From contig NZ_CP108455.1 of the NCBI RefSeq assembly GCF_036241575.1, positions 1,322,501 through 1,386,500 of the forward strand: a stretch of 64,000 nt of DNA, given 5' to 3'. The notes below the pieces were generated by a model that was given only the letters and a program-made list of their open reading frames with translations, was not told the origin of the DNA and ran no database searches. Below, piece by piece: positions 61,492 through 64,000 of this stretch. Numbering within the stretch: position 1 is the stretch's first letter; every line of letters begins with the position of its first letter. Source of the DNA: Streptomyces sp. NBC_01267. Its GTDB lineage: Bacteria > Actinomycetota > Actinomycetes > Streptomycetales > Streptomycetaceae. Both the position numbers and the translations under genes were made by a program.

Positions 61492-62379
61492 GTGTCGGTA
61501 CTGGTCCTCGCGCTCTCGGTGAGTGCGGCCTGCTGTCTCGGCTTCGGTTTCGTGCTCCAGCAGAACGCCGCCCAGCACGCCCCGCTGGGCGACTTCCTCT
61601 CCCTGCGACTGCTGCTCGACCTCGTGCGGGTGCCGCGCTGGCTCGGCGGCATCGCGCTGATGGTGTGCGGGATGGTGCTGGGCGCGCTCGCGCTCGGTCA
61701 TGGCGAGATCTCACTGGTCGAGCCGCTGCTCGCGACGAACCTGCTCTTCGCCATGGCGCTGTCGCGCCGCCAGACCGGACAGCCACTGGGCCGACAGGGC
61801 TGGGGCGGCCTCGCACTGCTCGCGGGCGGCGTCGCCACCTTCATCCTGGCGGGCCAGCCGCATCCCGGCGCGGCCTCGGTGAATCCGCTGCGGCACTGGC
61901 TGATCATCGGCGTGGTCGCGGGTACGGCGCTGCTCGTCACGGTCTGCGCCAAGCGCACCAGGCTGAGCATCGGCCCCGCGCTCCTCGCGCTCGCGGCCGG
62001 TCTGCTGTACGGACTCCAGGACGCCCTGACCCGGGTCAGCGGGCAGGTGCTGGGGCACAGCGGCTTGGCGGGGCTCGCCGCCACGTGGCAGCCGTACGTC
62101 GTGGTGGTGATCGGGGTGAGCGGTCTGGTCCTCGTGCAGAGCGCCTTCGAGACGGCGCCGCTGCGGATGTCCCTCCCGGCGCTGACGGCCGCGCAGCCGC
62201 TCGCGGGCATCGTCTGCGGCGTCGGCTTCCTGGGGGACCAACTGCGCACCGACACCGGGGCCCTGGCCTGGGAGGCGGCGGGTCTGGCGGCGGTCGTGCT
62301 GGGGATCGTACTGCTGGGACGACATCCGGCGATGCCGCCGGGGACGGCGCGAGCGACCCGCGAGAAGATGGCCGCATGA
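61492..62379 (+). CDS. DMT-superfamily (EamA-like) membrane transporter
   Basis: 295 aa with about nine to ten helices. The start SVLVLALSVSAACCLGFGFVLQQNAAQHAP is typical of actinobacterial DMT proteins annotated as EamA-like or NIPA-like. RLSIGPALLALAAGLLYGLQDALTR marks the second half of the duplicated fold. GTG 61492 has GAGGT about 8 nt upstream; earlier in-frame starts lack one. Its stop overlaps the NUDIX gene start (ATGA at 62376-62379). Confidence 0.85.
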   Translation: MSVLVLALSVSAACCLGFGFVLQQNAAQHAPLGDFLSLRLLLDLVRVPRWLGGIALMVCGMVLGALALGHGEISLVEPLLATNLLFAMALSRRQTGQPLGRQGWGGLALLAGGVATFILAGQPHPGAASVNPLRHWLIIGVVAGTALLVTVCAKRTRLSIGPALLALAAGLLYGLQDALTRVSGQVLGHSGLAGLAATWQPYVVVVIGVSGLVLVQSAFETAPLRMSLPALTAAQPLAGIVCGVGFLGDQLRTDTGALAWEAAGLAAVVLGIVLLGRHPAMPPGTARATREKMAA

Positions 62380-62975
62380 CCGCTCCGACCCCCGGCACCC
62401 CACGCTCCCCGGCCTCCCCCGACGTCCCGGATTCTGCGGATTCCCCGGCTTCTACGGCTTCTACGGCTTCCCCGGCCGACGAGATGCTCGATGTCGTCGA
62501 CGCGTCCGACCAGGTGATCGGCCGGGCGCGCCGGGGCGAGGTGTACGCGAAGGGGCTGCTGCACCGCTGCGTCTTCGTGCTCGCCCGCGACGCCGAGGAC
62601 CGGATCTTCGTCCACCGGCGCACCCCGGTGAAGCTGGTCTTCCCCTCGCTGTACGACATGTTCGTCGGCGGCGTGGTCGGCTCCGGCGAGTCCTACGACG
62701 CCGCCGCGCTGCGGGAGGCCGAGGAGGAGCTGGGTGTCCCGGGACTGCCCGCGCCCGTACCGCTGTTCACGTTCCTGTACGAGGGCGCGGGGCAGGGCTG
62801 GTGGTCCAGGGTGTACGAGGTGCGCTGCGAACTGCCGGTGAACCCGCAGGTGGAGGAGGTCGCCTGGCACGACTTCCTCACCCCCGGCGAACTGGAGCGG
62901 CGCCTCACCGAGTGGGAGTGGGTGCCGGACGGGCTCGCCGCGTACCGCAGGCTGACCGCGCGCCGGCCGCTGTAG
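62376..62975 (+). CDS. NUDIX hydrolase
   Basis: 199 aa. A low-complexity Pro/Ser/Thr-rich N-terminus (about 1-33, tandem SPAS/TAS units) precedes the NUDIX fold. The box is complete: GGVVGSGESYDAAALREAEEELGV (about 107-130; G-x5-E-x7-REAEEELG), so pyrophosphohydrolase activity is expected. LDVVDASDQVIGRARRGEVYAKGLLHRCVFV resembles isopentenyl-diphosphate isomerase-type (YfcD-like) NUDIX proteins. Co-translated with the DMT transporter. Confidence 0.9.
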   Translation: MTAPTPGTPRSPASPDVPDSADSPASTASTASPADEMLDVVDASDQVIGRARRGEVYAKGLLHRCVFVLARDAEDRIFVHRRTPVKLVFPSLYDMFVGGVVGSGESYDAAALREAEEELGVPGLPAPVPLFTFLYEGAGQGWWSRVYEVRCELPVNPQVEEVAWHDFLTPGELERRLTEWEWVPDGLAAYRRLTARRPL

Positions 62976-62989
62976 TCGGTGAGGCGGGC

Positions 62990-63023
62990 GATCACCGCCG
63001 GACGCTACCGCCCGGCGGTGATC
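62990..63023 (+). terminator. Terminator after the NUDIX gene
   Basis: Perfect 12-bp arms GATCACCGCCGG / CCGGCGGTGATC (62990-63001, 63012-63023). Confidence 0.85.
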
Positions 63024-63029
63024 GACTTG

Positions 63030-63071
63030 CTAGTGCCGTTCCCGGCAAGCTTTGCCCCGTCGCGGCACTAG
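63030..63071 (-). terminator. Hairpin overlapping the oxidoreductase stop
   Basis: CTAGTGCCG (63030-63038) and CGGCACTAG (63063-63071) pair perfectly; the right arm contains the TAG stop of the oxidoreductase gene. Confidence 0.6.
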
Positions 63072-64000
63072 AGCGGCGCGTCGATCGGCGGTACGGGATC
63101 CCAGGCGACGGTGACCACGATCTTGCCCCGGGTGTGCCGTTCCGCGCACAGCCGCTGCGCCTCCGCGGCCTGTTCCAGCGGCAGGACCCGGTCCACGTGG
63201 ACGGAGACGACCCCCTGGTCGGCCAGCTCACCGAGCACGTGCAGATCGAGCGCGTCGGGCCGTACGTAGACATAGCGGCCACCGAGCTCGATGACCTCGC
63301 CGTCGACGATGGACGCGAGCCGCCCCTCGGGGGCGAGGAGATTCGCCGACATCTTCAGGGTGTCACCGCCGACGGTGTCGAAGACCGCGTCGACGCCCTC
63401 GGGGGCCAGCGCCCTGACGCGGTCGGCGAGCCCGTCCCCGTACGCCACCGGCTCCGCACCCAGCGCCCGCAGATGGGCGTGGTTGCGTTCGCTCGCGGTA
63501 CCGATGACCCGCGCACCGGAGTGCAGGGCGAGCTGGACGGCCATCGAGCCGACCCCGCCCGCCGCCGCGTGGACGAGAACCGTGTCGTCGGAGCGGATCT
63601 CCAGCGCCCTGAGCACCTGGTACGCGGTGAGTCCGGCCAGCGGCAGTCCGGCGGCCTCCTCGAAGCTCAGCCGCAGCGGCTTGCGGGCGAGCGTACGGAC
63701 CGGCGCGGCCACGTACTCGGCGAAGGTGCCGCGCGAGAGGAAGTCCTCGCGTACGTACCCCATCACCTCGTCGCCCACCGCGAACTCCGTCACCGCGGCA
63801 CCCGGCTGCACGACGACCCCGGAGACGTCCCAGCCGGGCACGACCGGGAAGACCACGTCCAGGGCGCTGTCGAGGTGGCCCTCGCGGGCGAGCACATCGA
63901 CGGGGTTGACGGCCGCGGCCCGCACCTTCACCAGGACGGAGTCGGGCCCCAGCTTGGGGTCGGGCCGGTCGCCGTACTGCAGGACCTCGGGGCCGCCGTA
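63068..64000 (-). CDS. Zinc-type NADP oxidoreductase / quinone reductase (start beyond window)
   Basis: Medium-chain dehydrogenase of the zeta-crystallin/quinone-oxidoreductase branch; 310 codons visible and the frame stays open to the right edge (reads YGGPEVLQYGDRPDPKLGPD at the boundary), so the N-terminus is missing. KVRAAAVNPVDVLAREG and VFPVVPGWDVSGVV form the catalytic domain; no zinc-ligand cysteines are seen, as usual for this branch. The NADP loop is HAAAGGVGSMAVQLAL (about 130 residues from the first visible Met). Confidence 0.9.
   Translation of the reverse strand, partial: YGGPEVLQYGDRPDPKLGPDSVLVKVRAAAVNPVDVLAREGHLDSALDVVFPVVPGWDVSGVVVQPGAAVTEFAVGDEVMGYVREDFLSRGTFAEYVAAPVRTLARKPLRLSFEEAAGLPLAGLTAYQVLRALEIRSDDTVLVHAAAGGVGSMAVQLALHSGARVIGTASERNHAHLRALGAEPVAYGDGLADRVRALAPEGVDAVFDTVGGDTLKMSANLLAPEGRLASIVDGEVIELGGRYVYVRPDALDLHVLGELADQGVVSVHVDRVLPLEQAAEAQRLCAERHTRGKIVVTVAWDPVPPIDAPL

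Overview
The window is a contiguous piece of a high-GC actinobacterial chromosome, almost certainly Streptomyces. Four things point there: chaplin genes (a short one and a long one with a sortase signal), mycothiol genes (mshC, mscR), the gylR-glpF-glpK-glpD glycerol operon beside metH, and very strong third-position GC with GTG/TTG starts. From memory the backbone follows the S. coelicolor SCO1657-SCO1682 order (metH, gylR, gylCAB, parJ, mshC, chpC/chpH, gntR-gntK-gntP). That comparison was not run, and the species cannot be named. No insertion sequence, prophage, integrase or CRISPR array is visible.

Layout. 1-4.1 kb: partial HAD phosphatase, then metH. 4.1-9.2 kb: glycerol regulon, with two look-alike GylR operators. 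9.2-16 kb: a module that looks inserted, with a FadR-type regulator, a ribose-type ABC sugar transporter, an SDR and an L-fuconate dehydratase-like enolase; the regulator and the operon share an ACATCGGATGT-type operator. 16.2-25.1 kb: core genes (PAC2/ParJ-like protein, secreted GH31 glycosidase, mshC, three conserved actinobacterial proteins, a CorA-like transporter). 25.1-31.6 kb: ferritin-like protein, F420-type oxidoreductase, aldo/keto reductase coupled to a RecD2-like protein without an ATPase site, and two small conserved genes. 31.6-34.6 kb: chpC, chpH, an M20 peptidase whose 3' end is triplicated, and tRNA-Leu(GAG). 34.9-43.2 kb: two secreted carbohydrate-active proteins (beta-helix, GH95 fucosidase-like) and a MarR-FUSC pair. 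43.2-48.3 kb: MFS/GntR pair, then an HTH-DUF397-ATPase-methyltransferase cluster typical of Streptomyces. 48.4-52.4 kb: mycothiol-dependent formaldehyde oxidation pair, amino-acid permease, GntR. 52.5-56.4 kb: gluconate/idonate operon. 56.4-64 kb: amino-acid permease with a repeat-type protein, ASCH protein, flavoprotein dehydrogenase, DMT transporter-NUDIX pair, and a partial zinc-type oxidoreductase.

How the genes work together. Much of the window is carbon uptake and its local control: glycerol, a probable 6-deoxyhexonate or deoxyhexose, and gluconate/idonate, each with its own regulator and a visible dyad. A secreted GH95 enzyme could feed fucose to the first module. Mycothiol synthesis (mshC) and mycothiol-dependent formaldehyde oxidation (mscR) are both present. 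Several core genes have a -10-like hexamer 6-8 nt before the start and no Shine-Dalgarno sequence, which suggests leaderless mRNAs.

The best candidates for under-described biology are the RecD2-like pseudo-helicase (28324-30576), the regulator/operator pair of the fuconate module, the FUSC protein with an added C-terminal beta-sandwich (40319-43171), and the triplicated gene end at 32964-33032. None is proven novel from sequence alone.
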